Positions 49,639-58,781 of a stretch of 64,000 nucleotides of DNA are shown here, in pieces. The DNA is taken from the NCBI RefSeq assembly GCF_023716565.1, contig NZ_CP071849.1:1364001-1428000 (forward strand), written 5' to 3'. The DNA is from Vibrio sp. SCSIO 43136. Its GTDB lineage: Bacteria; Pseudomonadota; Gammaproteobacteria; Enterobacterales; Vibrionaceae. Position numbers and translations under genes: made by a program. Within the stretch, counting starts at the first letter, position 1, and each line of letters starts with the position of its first letter. The notes under the pieces were generated by a model. That model searched no databases, was not told where the DNA came from, and worked only from the letters and a program-made list of their open reading frames with translations.

Positions 49639-49657
49639 TGGTCGGCCCAACAGACAC

Positions 49658-49966
49658 TTACTCAACGGTAGATATCAAGCAGTTGTCTTGCCCGTGTACA
49701 TTTGGAACATAACGATCAGCTTGCGCATCGTTAACCCACTCTTGGTCATCGACAAGGTAGCGGAATTCAAACTCTTGGCCCTTTGGCAGGCGAGTTTTGT
49801 ATTTAAACACCTTGTCTTTTTTATTGATCTTCATCGGTTGCGCTTCCCAGTCTAGAAAATCTGCTACCAATGATACTGACTTCGCTTGATCTGCATCCAG
49901 CGAAAAAGTCACCTCTACTTCATCCTTTGTTTTGAAAAAACGTTTATTAATCACAGCCAACTCCAC
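49658..49966 (-). CDS. Small glycogen-binding-fold (CBM48) protein
   Basis: 102 residues, one domain. KSVSLVADFLDWEAQPMKINKKDKVFKYKTRLPKGQEFEFRYLVDDQEWVNDAQADRYVPN follows the isoamylase N-terminal / AMPK glycogen-binding fold: Trp in DFLDW, Tyr in FRYLVD and the DxxADxY end. No catalytic domain attached. It may bind alpha-glucans or act as a scaffold. Convergent with the LysR gene, 19 bases apart. Confidence 0.83.
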   Translation of the reverse strand: MELAVINKRFFKTKDEVEVTFSLDADQAKSVSLVADFLDWEAQPMKINKKDKVFKYKTRLPKGQEFEFRYLVDDQEWVNDAQADRYVPNVHGQDNCLISTVE

Positions 49967-50552
49967 TTTGGTAAGTACTCATAACGGTTCTTTTTTTAAC
50001 TCAACTATTTGCATAACGCAAGTTTAAGCGATCCAACTCGCATTTTGTTCACCTCAAATCCTAGCCTAAATCAATATTGTTACAAATATGACCAGCTTGG
50101 CGATGATTACATCAATAAAAGTTTCTGATTCTATTCACGTTTACCTTGCACTAAATTGGGTCAAAAAGAGCAAATTAATAAGATATAAGAACAAAAATGC
50201 AACAATCATTCCATTTCACTAAACTGCAATAGTTCTTGAACATTAAAATTTTCATTAAAGTTAGATGATAAACACTACCTATTTTTAAGTGAAGACACTA
50301 CACCTTACCTTTTATGTTGAAATTTTATGTCCATTTATGGACGCAAGTTAAGTATTGATAATCTATAGAAATAATTACCCTCTCAGTTTGATTATTGAGC
50401 TTAACCTTGCAAGAACTGGATATTATTCATCGTCAAACAACCTAGGTTAAGTCTTGGATATACTTCAAAAAACCCTTAAAACTACTTCCACTTCGAACTA
50501 TGTCATGTATATTATGACTGCATAATCTTTGTGAATATCTGAGGGAACTATC
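49967..50552. other. 586-base gene-free AT-rich stretch
   Basis: No coding frame found on either strand. It holds the upstream regions of two divergent genes and the palindrome at 50502-50518. AT content is high throughout. A small RNA cannot be excluded, but no strong hairpin-plus-T-tract stands out. Confidence 0.6.
50502..50518. promoter_or_regulatory. Candidate MarR operator
   Basis: GTCAT-GTATATT-ATGAC is a 17-base palindrome ending 34 bases before the MarR start. Its size and position fit an autoregulatory MarR site. Confidence 0.5.
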
Positions 50553-51014
50553 GTGGCAGACAACGAAAATCTAAAGCCATATCAAACAACTGCCGGTGTT
50601 AGCTGGATCGCTACACGCCAAATGCAAAACCGTATTCAGTTGGAAATCCAAAAACGCCATAAAGAGATCAATGTAGAGCAGCTACTTGTTCTTATGGAAC
50701 TTGATTATGAAGATGGTCTACGACCAAGTGTGCTTGCAGAGCGTCTTCAACGCAGTAAAGGCACCATGACGAGCCTTATCCGTCACGCTGAAAAGAACGA
50801 GTACATCGCGTCTACTCCAGATCCAACGCATAAAAATGCTAAGAAGATCTTCCTTACGCTTAAGGGTAAGAAGATTCATGATGAGCTTTCTCAAATCCTA
50901 AACCAAGAGCTAGAGAACGCAGTATCTCATATCAGCAAAGAACACCAAGCCATCATTAAAGAAGCAATGGTTGGCATGGTGATGCACTACAACCCGACAT
51001 TCTACGATTACTAA
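50553..51014 (+). CDS. MarR-family transcriptional regulator
   Basis: 153 residues from GTG behind GAGGGA. Winged helix-turn-helix from about 40 to 105: LRPSVLAERLQRSKGTMTSLIRHAEKNEYIASTPDPTHKNAKKIFLTLKG, with the Asp/Arg-type wing. It forms dimers that usually repress. A single gene with its own terminator; its targets are not visible nearby except a palindrome in its own promoter. Confidence 0.88.
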   Translation: MADNENLKPYQTTAGVSWIATRQMQNRIQLEIQKRHKEINVEQLLVLMELDYEDGLRPSVLAERLQRSKGTMTSLIRHAEKNEYIASTPDPTHKNAKKIFLTLKGKKIHDELSQILNQELENAVSHISKEHQAIIKEAMVGMVMHYNPTFYDY

Positions 51015-51085
51015 TCGCATTCGGGTAAGCCTGTAACTTGGCAATAAAGCTATCCTGCCAAGGCTAAAAACTGAGACAATTTTGG

Positions 51086-51113
51086 AAGCCACCTCATCGA
51101 GGTGGCTTTTTTT
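51086..51113 (+). terminator. Terminator of the MarR gene
   Basis: Stem AAGCCACCT / AGGTGGCTT with loop CATCG and a T tract. Confidence 0.92.
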
Positions 51114-51233
51114 AATGACCAAACAAATACCACGACCAACCACATTCATGACACCAATAAAAGTTTGACATAATACAATGGTGAACTTATACTGCGCTCA
51201 GCTCTTAACCACTTAATAGAATGATGGCGAATT

Positions 51234-51872
51234 ATGATCCAAAGTATAAAACCTCTAGTATCTGCGACTCTCGCATCCCTATTTTTAGCCGTATCGCCTA
51301 TGGCGTTGGCGATGGATATTGAAGAAGGTATGGATTACCAAGTTATCGACAGTCAGGTCTCTGAAGATCAAGACGTTCGAGTCTATTTTAGTTTCCGTTG
51401 TGGTCATTGTGCGACTTTGGATAGCACCTATGCAGAGGTATCTCAGCAGCTACCTGAGGGCGTATGTCTAAAGAAAGTTCCTGTTTTTAACCCAAATGAC
51501 AAGCTAGACCTGCTTTATGCTAAGACACTGGCCGTAGCCGAACAAAATGGAAAAGCGCTTGATTTTACTCATGAAATGTTTACTGCATTAAGAAGTGGTG
51601 ATGCACCTATGTGCATGAATACTATGACTGAGTTTGCCGCAGACAAGTTAGACATCGAGCCGCTAGTTTTTCAGCGTAACTTTTTCTCTACTCAAACCAA
51701 AACCATGGTCGACGAATACCTAGCTGACTCGACAGCGATGAACATTAATGCAGTGCCGGTAGTGATTGTCGGCAATAAATACCAAGTCGTGCCAAAACGT
51801 GTGACCTCATTCGATGAGTACAAGCAATTAGTTAAAGAAGTGGTAAGCAAACACCGTACTTCTGACGTTTAA
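51234..51872 (+). CDS. DsbA-family periplasmic thiol oxidoreductase
   Basis: 212 residues with a signal peptide to about 26 (SPMALA). Thioredoxin fold with active motif C56-G-H-C59 (FSFRCGHC) and cis-Pro region NAVPVVIVGNKY. DsbA of E. coli has CPHC; CGHC is the pattern of protein disulfide isomerases, so the redox potential may differ. It should form or shuffle disulfides in the periplasm. Single gene with terminator. Confidence 0.9.
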   Translation: MIQSIKPLVSATLASLFLAVSPMALAMDIEEGMDYQVIDSQVSEDQDVRVYFSFRCGHCATLDSTYAEVSQQLPEGVCLKKVPVFNPNDKLDLLYAKTLAVAEQNGKALDFTHEMFTALRSGDAPMCMNTMTEFAADKLDIEPLVFQRNFFSTQTKTMVDEYLADSTAMNINAVPVVIVGNKYQVVPKRVTSFDEYKQLVKEVVSKHRTSDV

Positions 51873-51902
51873 CCTTGCTGATAATGTTGTAAAAACATGA
51901 TG

Positions 51903-51929
51903 CCTCTCAATTTTTGGGAGGTTTTTTTT
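51903..51929 (+). terminator. Terminator of the DsbA-like gene
   Basis: CCTCTC / GGGAGG stem with a T-rich loop followed by eight T. Confidence 0.82.
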
Positions 51930-52018
51930 AAATTCACACTCAAAAGGTTTGACGGCGTATCATTTGCAAAAGTATATTGCCCGCATTAAACATACTCATA
52001 CATACTGAGAGAAAAACC

Positions 52019-52732
52019 ATGAATAAATTTGTATTGGGCCTAGCCGTTGCTGCAGCACTACCGACTTTTGCTATGGCTGAAACGACTGAACCAGATCCAG
52101 CAGACCTAACAGCAACCAACACTTTCGCTTGGGCGCAAGCTGGCAACAAAGATTACACTCTAACTGGTGGTATTGCAGGTAGCGTGACTCCAACTTTCTC
52201 TTACCTTGGTCTTCTAGAGCACACTCGCTCTTACGAGCAACGTGACGGCCACAAAGACAAAAGCAACAGCACTCGTGCGCGCCTATTTGGTACACAAGAC
52301 GTGGAGTGGAATGTAATTTCTAAAGTTGGTGCTTCTCTTGACTACATCTACAATCACACCTCTAAAACTGAACTAATTGCTGTTGGTGCGATTGCTAAAG
52401 TTGAGACGGGTCTTGATTGGCTAGCAATTTTCCCTAACCTAGCGCACGTTACCGCAAAAGGTGATGGTTACTCTGAAACGGGTTACCAAGCAAACATGTT
52501 TGCATCTATCTACCTAGATGACGCTGGCAAGTACCTAATGCTTCAACCTCAGTACACTAACGTAGCAGACAAGATGACCATCAAGAAGTTTGAAGTTTCT
52601 TACGGTCAACCTCTATCAGCTGACGGCCTATGGTGGGGTGACATCAAAGCGGGTTACGAGAATGAACACGTAATGGGCGTTCGTACTAAAGAAGAAGGCA
52701 CTCTTAAAGCAGGTGTGTCTTACTACTTCTAA
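52019..52732 (+). CDS. Outer-membrane beta-barrel protein
   Basis: 237 residues from ATG 52019. Signal peptide to about 20 (TFAMA), then alternating amphipathic strands and a C-terminal ...KAGVSYYF ending in Phe, the usual beta-barrel assembly signal. Codon use is strongly biased towards preferred codons, which suggests high expression. About 10 strands are likely. No specific porin family recognised. The upstream region begins right after the DsbA terminator. Confidence 0.8.
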   Translation: MNKFVLGLAVAAALPTFAMAETTEPDPADLTATNTFAWAQAGNKDYTLTGGIAGSVTPTFSYLGLLEHTRSYEQRDGHKDKSNSTRARLFGTQDVEWNVISKVGASLDYIYNHTSKTELIAVGAIAKVETGLDWLAIFPNLAHVTAKGDGYSETGYQANMFASIYLDDAGKYLMLQPQYTNVADKMTIKKFEVSYGQPLSADGLWWGDIKAGYENEHVMGVRTKEEGTLKAGVSYYF

Positions 52733-52757
52733 GAGCCTGTTCGCTTAAGAGTATAAA

Positions 52758-52786
52758 AAAGAGGGCGACCATCGGTCGCCCTCTTT
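52758..52786. terminator. Bidirectional terminator between OMP and aroG genes
   Basis: Perfect stem GAGGGCGACC / GGTCGCCCTC with loop ATC, flanked by A tract on one side and T residues on the other. Confidence 0.9.
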
Positions 52787-52804
52787 GTGTTTTTATGTCA
52801 GCAA

Positions 52805-53860
52805 TTATTTCGCCGCACGACGCGCTGTTACTGCATCAGCTAGTTGACGAAGAGTCGTCTCAGTATCTTCAAAGTTGATACATGCATCTGTGATTGACTG
52901 ACCGTAAGTCGCCGCCTTGCCATCAACCAGATCTTGACGACCTTCAACCAGATGCGACTCGATCATGACACCAAAGATAGCATCTTCACCGCCTGCAATT
53001 TGTGCTGAAACATCTTCTGAAACGACCATTTGACGCTTGAACTGTTTCGAGCTGTTTGCGTGGCTGAAATCAATCATCACTTTCTGTGGCAAACCAGAGG
53101 CTGCTAACTCATCCTTGATACGAGCTACGTGTTCTGCACTGTAGTTTGGCTCTTTACCACCACGTAGAATGATATGACAATCTGGGTTACCCGCTGTCTC
53201 AACGATAGCTGAATGACCATACTTAGTTACCGAAAGGAAGTGGTGCGATGAGCTTGCACTGCGGATTGCATCGGTTGCAATCTTGATATTGCCATCAGTA
53301 CCGTTCTTGAAGCCTACAGGGCAAGAAATACCTGACGCCAGCTCACGGTGTACCTGAGATTCTGTGGTACGTGCGCCGATAGCACCCCAACTGATCAAAT
53401 CTGCAACGTACTGAGGTGTGATCATATCAAGGAACTCACTCGCCGTTGGCAGACCAAGATCGGTAAGGTCTAACAAAAGCTTACGACCAATACGTAGACC
53501 ATCATTAAGTTTAAAAGTGTCGTTTAGGTAAGGGTCGTTGATTAAACCTTTCCAACCCACTGTGGTACGTGGCTTTTCAAAGTAAACACGCATAACGATT
53601 TCAAGGCGGTCACCTAGTTCATCACGCAACACTTTAAGCTTCTTACCGTACTCTAACGCCGCTTCAGAATCATGGATAGAACATGGGCCAACGATAACCA
53701 ATAAGCGGTCATCTTTGTCTTCTAGAATGTTGTGGATCGCTTGGCGAGCTTCAAATGTGGTAGACGACGCAACTTCGGTGGTTGGGAACTTTTCCAACAC
53801 CGCAACTGGTGGCAACAACTCTTTTACTTTATTAATACGAACGTCATCAGTTTGGTACAT
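52805..53860 (-). CDS. aroG: 3-deoxy-D-arabino-heptulosonate 7-phosphate synthase AroG
   Basis: 351 residues, colinear with E. coli AroG (350) from YQTDDVRINKVKELLPP to QLADAVTARRAAK. Key parts: GPCSIHD, RVYFEKPRTTVGWKGLINDP, GAIGARTTESQVHRE, CHIILRGG and DFSHANSSK. It joins phosphoenolpyruvate and erythrose 4-phosphate, the first step of the shikimate pathway. The family is feedback inhibited by an aromatic amino acid; overall similarity points to the Phe-sensitive type. ATG is preceded by GGAAGAAG. Confidence 0.95.
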   Translation of the reverse strand: MYQTDDVRINKVKELLPPVAVLEKFPTTEVASSTTFEARQAIHNILEDKDDRLLVIVGPCSIHDSEAALEYGKKLKVLRDELGDRLEIVMRVYFEKPRTTVGWKGLINDPYLNDTFKLNDGLRIGRKLLLDLTDLGLPTASEFLDMITPQYVADLISWGAIGARTTESQVHRELASGISCPVGFKNGTDGNIKIATDAIRSASSSHHFLSVTKYGHSAIVETAGNPDCHIILRGGKEPNYSAEHVARIKDELAASGLPQKVMIDFSHANSSKQFKRQMVVSEDVSAQIAGGEDAIFGVMIESHLVEGRQDLVDGKAATYGQSITDACINFEDTETTLRQLADAVTARRAAK

Positions 53861-54167
53861 AGCTACTTCTTCCTGTTTATTCCTTTAAAGCGCCGATAGT
53901 GATTTATTAGTGTTTCGGCGCATAGCATTCCCTTAACGTAACTGCTAAAAATCATAACTTCAATCACTAATTTTACTGAAATTCACTTTTTTCTCACTCA
54001 ACATCATATTGAATGGCGCAGTCCGACCAGTTAAACCCATCATTTGAATTTATCGAAGGTAAGAAAATTGGCTAGTAAATAGGTAATGAAGGTGAAAAAC
54101 CTTGCTGTGGAGGGCAAAGTTAAAGTTAGGGACAGGAGAAGAATTTTATAAATAGAACAATATCGAA
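53861..54167. other. aroG upstream region with a small inverted repeat
   Basis: About 307 bases without a gene. GCGCCGA (53890-53896) and TCGGCGC (53915-53921) form a 7-base inverted repeat with an 18-base loop, 30-60 bases before the aroG start. I found no clear TyrR box. Nothing else stands out. Confidence 0.45.
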
Positions 54168-54584
54168 TTAAAACTGCAAGCGCATATCGACCCGATGAAA
54201 GGTGATCCCCCCACGTACATAAGGATCATCTTCTAGCTTAAAATCGTGCTGGAGGTAGAAAGGTAAAGTGCTCTGCCGACAAATGCACCAACGATGGGTA
54301 ATCTTATGGCTGTCTAGATATTCCATTGCGTGTTGCATCAATGCAGAGCCATGACCTTGATGGCGATGAGGAGCTAAAGTCGCAAACTTTCTTAAGCGGG
54401 CAATACTGTCCTCTTCATCCATGAACACGGACATTACGGACACTAACTCTCCATCAACTTTTGCACCAAAATGAGTGGCTGACTCGTCTCCCACAACATA
54501 GCAAAAATCTTCTGGCATTCCCGGCCATAACACCTCATGGCGTACTGGAAGAGTCTGCTTCCAATCAAGCTCTACAATTTCCAT
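54168..54584 (-). CDS. GNAT-family N-acetyltransferase
   Basis: 138 residues from ATG 54584 behind GGGGG; five further residues are possible. Acetyl-CoA motif A in LRKFATLAPHRHQGHGSALMQHAMEYL (RHQGHG), and a later beta-strand FYLQHDFKLEDDPYV. Transfers an acetyl group from acetyl-CoA to an unknown amine. Confidence 0.87.
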   Translation of the reverse strand: MEIVELDWKQTLPVRHEVLWPGMPEDFCYVVGDESATHFGAKVDGELVSVMSVFMDEEDSIARLRKFATLAPHRHQGHGSALMQHAMEYLDSHKITHRWCICRQSTLPFYLQHDFKLEDDPYVRGGITFHRVDMRLQF

Positions 54585-54664
54585 TCGATACCCCCGCAAG
54601 AAAGCTCTCTATTAAATATAGCAGCGCCACATTGAGAAATTGTGTCTCTGTCTCGATTAAAAAC

Positions 54665-54688
54665 AAAAACCGCCCGATTTAAGGGCGG
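54665..54688 (-). terminator. Terminator of the LysE-family gene
   Basis: CCGCCC / GGGCGG stem with a 7-base loop. The minus strand continues with TTTTTGTTT. Confidence 0.8.
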
Positions 54689-54722
54689 CTTGATGACTGA
54701 TGAGTTTCAAAAGGCGGTCTAA

Positions 54723-55343
54723 TTAGGCAAGCATCCACAAGGCCAGCAAGATAAACACCGCCCCCATGAATTTGTGCTGATAAGTACGAAAACGCTCACT
54801 GGCGAGAAGTTTCTTGCCTACCGAGCCAACCAGCCCGACCAACAATAAGTTAAAAGATAGGCCGAGCACATTAAGCAGCAGCCCCAACGCTAGCATTTGC
54901 TCTCCGGAGCTTGCTTCAATGTTGGCGGACACAAACTGCGGCAAAAACATCACAAAGAAAACCAGGGCTTTGGGATTAAGCAGATTGCTCACTAAAGCAC
55001 GCTGATAAAACGTGGTCGCCATCTGTTTGTCACTCCCCAACGTCGGCAAGTGAGAGCTGGTAGTACGCAGGCAATCCCAACCCATTTTGAGTAGGTAAGC
55101 GCCACCAAGTAAGTGAAGGGCTTTAAGGGCAATAGGGCTCATCGCAATCAATGCTGAAACACCAAGAGCTGCCAATAGCGTTAAAATGATCCCAGATGTT
55201 GCATTACCTAAACTGGCAAAAACCCCTACCTTGCGTCCATAGCTGATACTTGATGACGCTATAAGAAGCATATCTGGGCCAGGTAACAAGAGCAGTGCGA
55301 CAACTGCAGTGAGGTAAACAGGTAGAATGGATAGATCAATCAT
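54723..55343 (-). CDS. LysE/RhtB-family amino-acid exporter
   Basis: 206 residues with six membrane helices. LLLPGPDMLLIASSSISYGRKVGVFASLGNATSG is the LysE signature and NPKALVFFVMFLPQFV the second conserved block. It exports amino acids or related compounds from the cytoplasm; the substrate is not predictable. Confidence 0.9.
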   Translation of the reverse strand: MIDLSILPVYLTAVVALLLLPGPDMLLIASSSISYGRKVGVFASLGNATSGIILTLLAALGVSALIAMSPIALKALHLLGGAYLLKMGWDCLRTTSSHLPTLGSDKQMATTFYQRALVSNLLNPKALVFFVMFLPQFVSANIEASSGEQMLALGLLLNVLGLSFNLLLVGLVGSVGKKLLASERFRTYQHKFMGAVFILLALWMLA

Positions 55344-55499
55344 GGAAAAGTCGTTGCAACGAAACAGGGTGCGGAATGTTAATTCACCTCACACCCATCA
55401 ACAAGACTTTTATTCTATAAATCTATATTTATATAGCCATATTGACCAACATATAAACCATCCATAGAGTAATGATCAATATAGCTACAATGCGGACAC

Positions 55500-55763
55500 T
55501 TAATTGTTCGAAGATTGGATCATTTCATCAAAGCTAACTGGCTCAGAACTATGTATGAAGATCGTTGATACTGTGTCCGCAGAGCTTCTCACTGACTCCT
55601 CTTTAAACACTTGCTGCGAAGAAATCTGGTTTTCGCCAACAACACGGCAGTATTCGTCAGCATTGGTATCTGAACCACACTCAGGTGTAGCGATCATATT
55701 TGCTGACACTGGCAGCGACAAAACTAGTGAACAAGCAAAGCCAAATACGATGGATTTTTTCAT
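55500..55763 (-). CDS. Small secreted protein of unknown function
   Basis: 87 residues with a clear signal peptide (to about 21, PVSA), two Cys in the mature part (CGSDTNADEYC), and no family I recognise. AGAGGAAAT precedes the ATG. Divergent from a LysR-type gene. Confidence 0.65.
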   Translation of the reverse strand: MKKSIVFGFACSLVLSLPVSANMIATPECGSDTNADEYCRVVGENQISSQQVFKEESVRSSADTVSTIFIHSSEPVSFDEMIQSSNN

Positions 55764-55913
55764 TTTAATTTCCTCTTCTGGATGACCATTTCATGCTACT
55801 CATCCCACCCACTCTCTACGAGGAAATGCAGAATTTCCAAATTGGAACTGAACTTTACCAAGCTTTCCAAATCTCAAACTTGGGACACTAAACCTTTCAT
55901 CTGGGACCACCCT

Positions 55914-56783
55914 ATGGACCTTAAAAGCATTCAAACCTTGGTCAAGCTCTACGACTTAGGTAGCGTAAAAGACGTTGCACAGTCTGAAGGCAAGACCTCC
56001 AGTTCTGTCAGTAAAACCATCACCAAGCTTAAACAGCAGCTCAACGACCCGCTGTTTGTACTCAATCAGCAAAGATTTGAGCCAACCAACTTCCTACAAC
56101 AAAACATCAGCCATTTTCGAGACATACTCGCAAGCTTCGACAAAGTTGGTGAGCAATCCTTTGAACCTTCGGAGTGTTTTGGCCCCATTGTTATCTACGC
56201 ACAGTCTCATTTTTATGAGGTGTATGGTGATGAACTCTATCAAGCACTGCATGCCCAAGCGCCAAATGCGACAATTCGGTTCAATAGCTGGAGCAACGCA
56301 AGCCGCAATAAGCTGCAAGAAGGGGAAGGTGACATCGCTATTCATGTGCAAGAAGATGAGCTACCGCAGGCCATTCAACAGACCACTGTAGCCAAAAGAG
56401 AGCTGGGCTTTCTGGTTCGCCAAGATCATCCGGCGCAAGATATCAAAGACTTGGTCAACTACCCTGTCATGGTACTGCACACTCCAGGTTGGAACGACAA
56501 GCGCTATCACATGTTGGAGAGGCTGCAATCTATTGGCCTTGATTACCACATCAACCTAGTGATTGAACAACACTCGTTGAGAAACAAGATTCTTTTAAAC
56601 GGTGATCACTGTTCAATGGCACCATCTAATCATGTCCCTGAAGGACTAAAAATGATTCCAATCCCGAACAACCTCGCATTGGAGCTCAATTTTGTCGTCA
56701 GTTATCGACGAAGCCAGCGAGACAACCCTAAGATCATTTGGCTTAAAAAGGTGGCAAAGTCCATATTGGAAAAGCGCCATTGA
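55914..56783 (+). CDS. LysR-family transcriptional regulator
   Basis: 289 residues from ATG 55914 behind GGGACC; a frame extension to 55782 is unconserved. N-terminal helix-turn-helix GSVKDVAQSEGKTSSSVSKTITKLKQQLNDPLFV and a LysR effector domain. Divergent from the small secreted protein gene. Confidence 0.87.
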   Translation: MDLKSIQTLVKLYDLGSVKDVAQSEGKTSSSVSKTITKLKQQLNDPLFVLNQQRFEPTNFLQQNISHFRDILASFDKVGEQSFEPSECFGPIVIYAQSHFYEVYGDELYQALHAQAPNATIRFNSWSNASRNKLQEGEGDIAIHVQEDELPQAIQQTTVAKRELGFLVRQDHPAQDIKDLVNYPVMVLHTPGWNDKRYHMLERLQSIGLDYHINLVIEQHSLRNKILLNGDHCSMAPSNHVPEGLKMIPIPNNLALELNFVVSYRRSQRDNPKIIWLKKVAKSILEKRH

Positions 56784-56861
56784 AAGAATCCTCATATAAA
56801 TTCTGTCTACTCTAATGCGTAACGATCATCAGTGATCACCTTTAGAGCGAGGTTAGCCAAT

Positions 56862-57773
56862 ATGAAAGTCTTGATTGTATTCATGGTCGCCATCTTTTCA
56901 GCAACCAGCTTGGCTTATGAGTTAAATGGCTTCAGCCTCGATAAGCTCAATATTGAGCGTTCGCAAATCTTTCGTGGTGGCCCACCAAAAGATGGCATTC
57001 CAGCCATCGACCAGCCAACGTTCATACCTGCTGCGAAGGTCGATTTCCTAAAACCGGACGATGTAGTGTTGGCAGTGACCATCAATGGCAAATCTCGCGC
57101 ATATCCATTGAGAATCTTAGTTTGGCACGAAATCGTCAATGATCAGTTTCAAGGCCAGAACCTGACCATCACCTACTGCCCTTTATGCGGGACAGCCATG
57201 GTGTTTGATGCCAACATCGATGGCGAGCGACACACTTTCGGTGTGTCCGGGTTACTGTATCAAAGCGATGTATTGATGTACGACCGTAATAGTGAGTCAC
57301 TATGGTCTCAACTGGGCTTGAAAGCCGTTAGCGGTGACAAAGTTGGTCAGCGCTTAACTTGGTTACCTAGCCAACATCTGACATGGTCGGCTTGGCAGGC
57401 CAAATTCCCTCAAGGCGAGGTATTATCTACCCAAACAGGGTATTCAAGGAATTACGCTAGCAGCGCCTATCAAAGCTACTTCAACTCCCCCAATGTGATG
57501 TTTCCCGTCGACTACAATCGCAATGAACTGGAAGCTAAAGCGTGGGTTTTGGGTGTGATTATTGATGGTCAAGCTAAAGCCTATCCACTCACTGAGTTAC
57601 CAAAAAAAGCGCAACTTTCAGACACATTTGCTGGACAATCATTGGAGCTCGACCTCAATGCATCAACCCAAGAGTTCTCTCTAAAAGTGAACAATCAACC
57701 GCATCCTATCGTTAAGGTTTACTGGTTTGCGTGGCAAGCGTTCTACCCCACCACGGAGCTCTATACGAAGTAA
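56862..57773 (+). CDS. DUF3179 exported protein
   Basis: 303 residues from ATG 56862. Signal peptide to about 18 (SLAYE). The family core is visible twice: DVVLAVTINGKSRAYPLRILVWHEIVND, ITYCPLCGTAMVFD with CPLCGT, FGVSGLLYQSDVLMYDR, and SLWSQ. Function of DUF3179 is not known; the CxxC could bind metal or be redox active. It overlaps the convergent LysR gene at its stop. Confidence 0.88.
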   Translation: MKVLIVFMVAIFSATSLAYELNGFSLDKLNIERSQIFRGGPPKDGIPAIDQPTFIPAAKVDFLKPDDVVLAVTINGKSRAYPLRILVWHEIVNDQFQGQNLTITYCPLCGTAMVFDANIDGERHTFGVSGLLYQSDVLMYDRNSESLWSQLGLKAVSGDKVGQRLTWLPSQHLTWSAWQAKFPQGEVLSTQTGYSRNYASSAYQSYFNSPNVMFPVDYNRNELEAKAWVLGVIIDGQAKAYPLTELPKKAQLSDTFAGQSLELDLNASTQEFSLKVNNQPHPIVKVYWFAWQAFYPTTELYTK

Positions 57774-58645
57774 TTCAACAGATATTGAATGAAAATTTGT
57801 AAGCGCTTGGGTTGATACCTGTCTTTATGATAAATCACCGAAAAAGGAACCGCTGGGATCTGCCAGTCGCGAAACACTTCCACCAACTCGCCCCTATCGA
57901 TTGCGGCTTGGCAGTAGAGATTAGGCACTCGAATCACTCCAAGACCGGCTTTAGCGCCCTGTACCAGCACTCTGCCGTTTTTGCATACCAGTTTGGCGAA
58001 TACTCTGGCTTCTTGCTCTGCTTGGGTATCTTTATGCACATATCGCCATTTGCGTACCGTACCCACTAAGCAATTTACCGAGGTCAATTCGCTAGGCGAT
58101 GAGATGGGACTTGGCAGACTGGCGATGTAATCGGGAGAGGCCAATGTAGACATCTGTATCGAAGTGACCTTTCTAGCAATAAAACTGGCGTCTTCGAGCT
58201 CCCCCATACGTAGGGCAATATCAAATTCATCTTGAATTAGGTCAATGCGATGGCTGGAAAAATCAAGCGAAACATCGATATTGGGATTCTCGACCATAAA
58301 TTGACTCACCAAAGGCGCAATCACTTCCTCGCCAATAGGCCCGCCTACACAGTTGATTCGAATTGAACCTTGCAGCTGCTCTGTTTCTTCTTTTGCTAAC
58401 AGCACTGCATCGTCGATTTGCATTAGGGCTTTATCGCAGTGAGAACAAAACGCTTCACCCGCTTGGGTCAATTTAAGCGACCGAGTGGTGCGCACCAACA
58501 AAGTGACGCCAATCGATTTCTCCAACTGAGATACCTGCCGAGAGATATGCGAGCGTGATACACCAAGCACTTCAGCCGCTTGAGTAAAACTGCCCAATTT
58601 TGCCACCGTCACTAGTGCTTTAATGTCCGTGAGTTGATAGGCCAT
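57761..58645 (-). CDS. LysR-family transcriptional regulator
   Basis: 294 residues. Helix-turn-helix GSFTQAAEVLGVSRSHISRQVSQLEKSIGVTLLVRTTRSLKLTQAGEAF is textbook LysR. It overlaps the end of the convergent DUF3179 gene by 13 bases and is divergent from an SDR gene 136 bases away, its probable target. Confidence 0.92.
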   Translation of the reverse strand: MAYQLTDIKALVTVAKLGSFTQAAEVLGVSRSHISRQVSQLEKSIGVTLLVRTTRSLKLTQAGEAFCSHCDKALMQIDDAVLLAKEETEQLQGSIRINCVGGPIGEEVIAPLVSQFMVENPNIDVSLDFSSHRIDLIQDEFDIALRMGELEDASFIARKVTSIQMSTLASPDYIASLPSPISSPSELTSVNCLVGTVRKWRYVHKDTQAEQEARVFAKLVCKNGRVLVQGAKAGLGVIRVPNLYCQAAIDRGELVEVFRDWQIPAVPFSVIYHKDRYQPKRLQIFIQYLLNYFV

Positions 58646-58781
58646 ACCTGCCTCAATTAGTAATCATATAACAACAGTGTTTCACTCTATGGCGCATATA
58701 TCAACAATCAATCTCTGCATAGAATAGCGACCAACGAAACAAAAACAGCGTATTGCTACTACCACATTATCAGGAGTCCCA

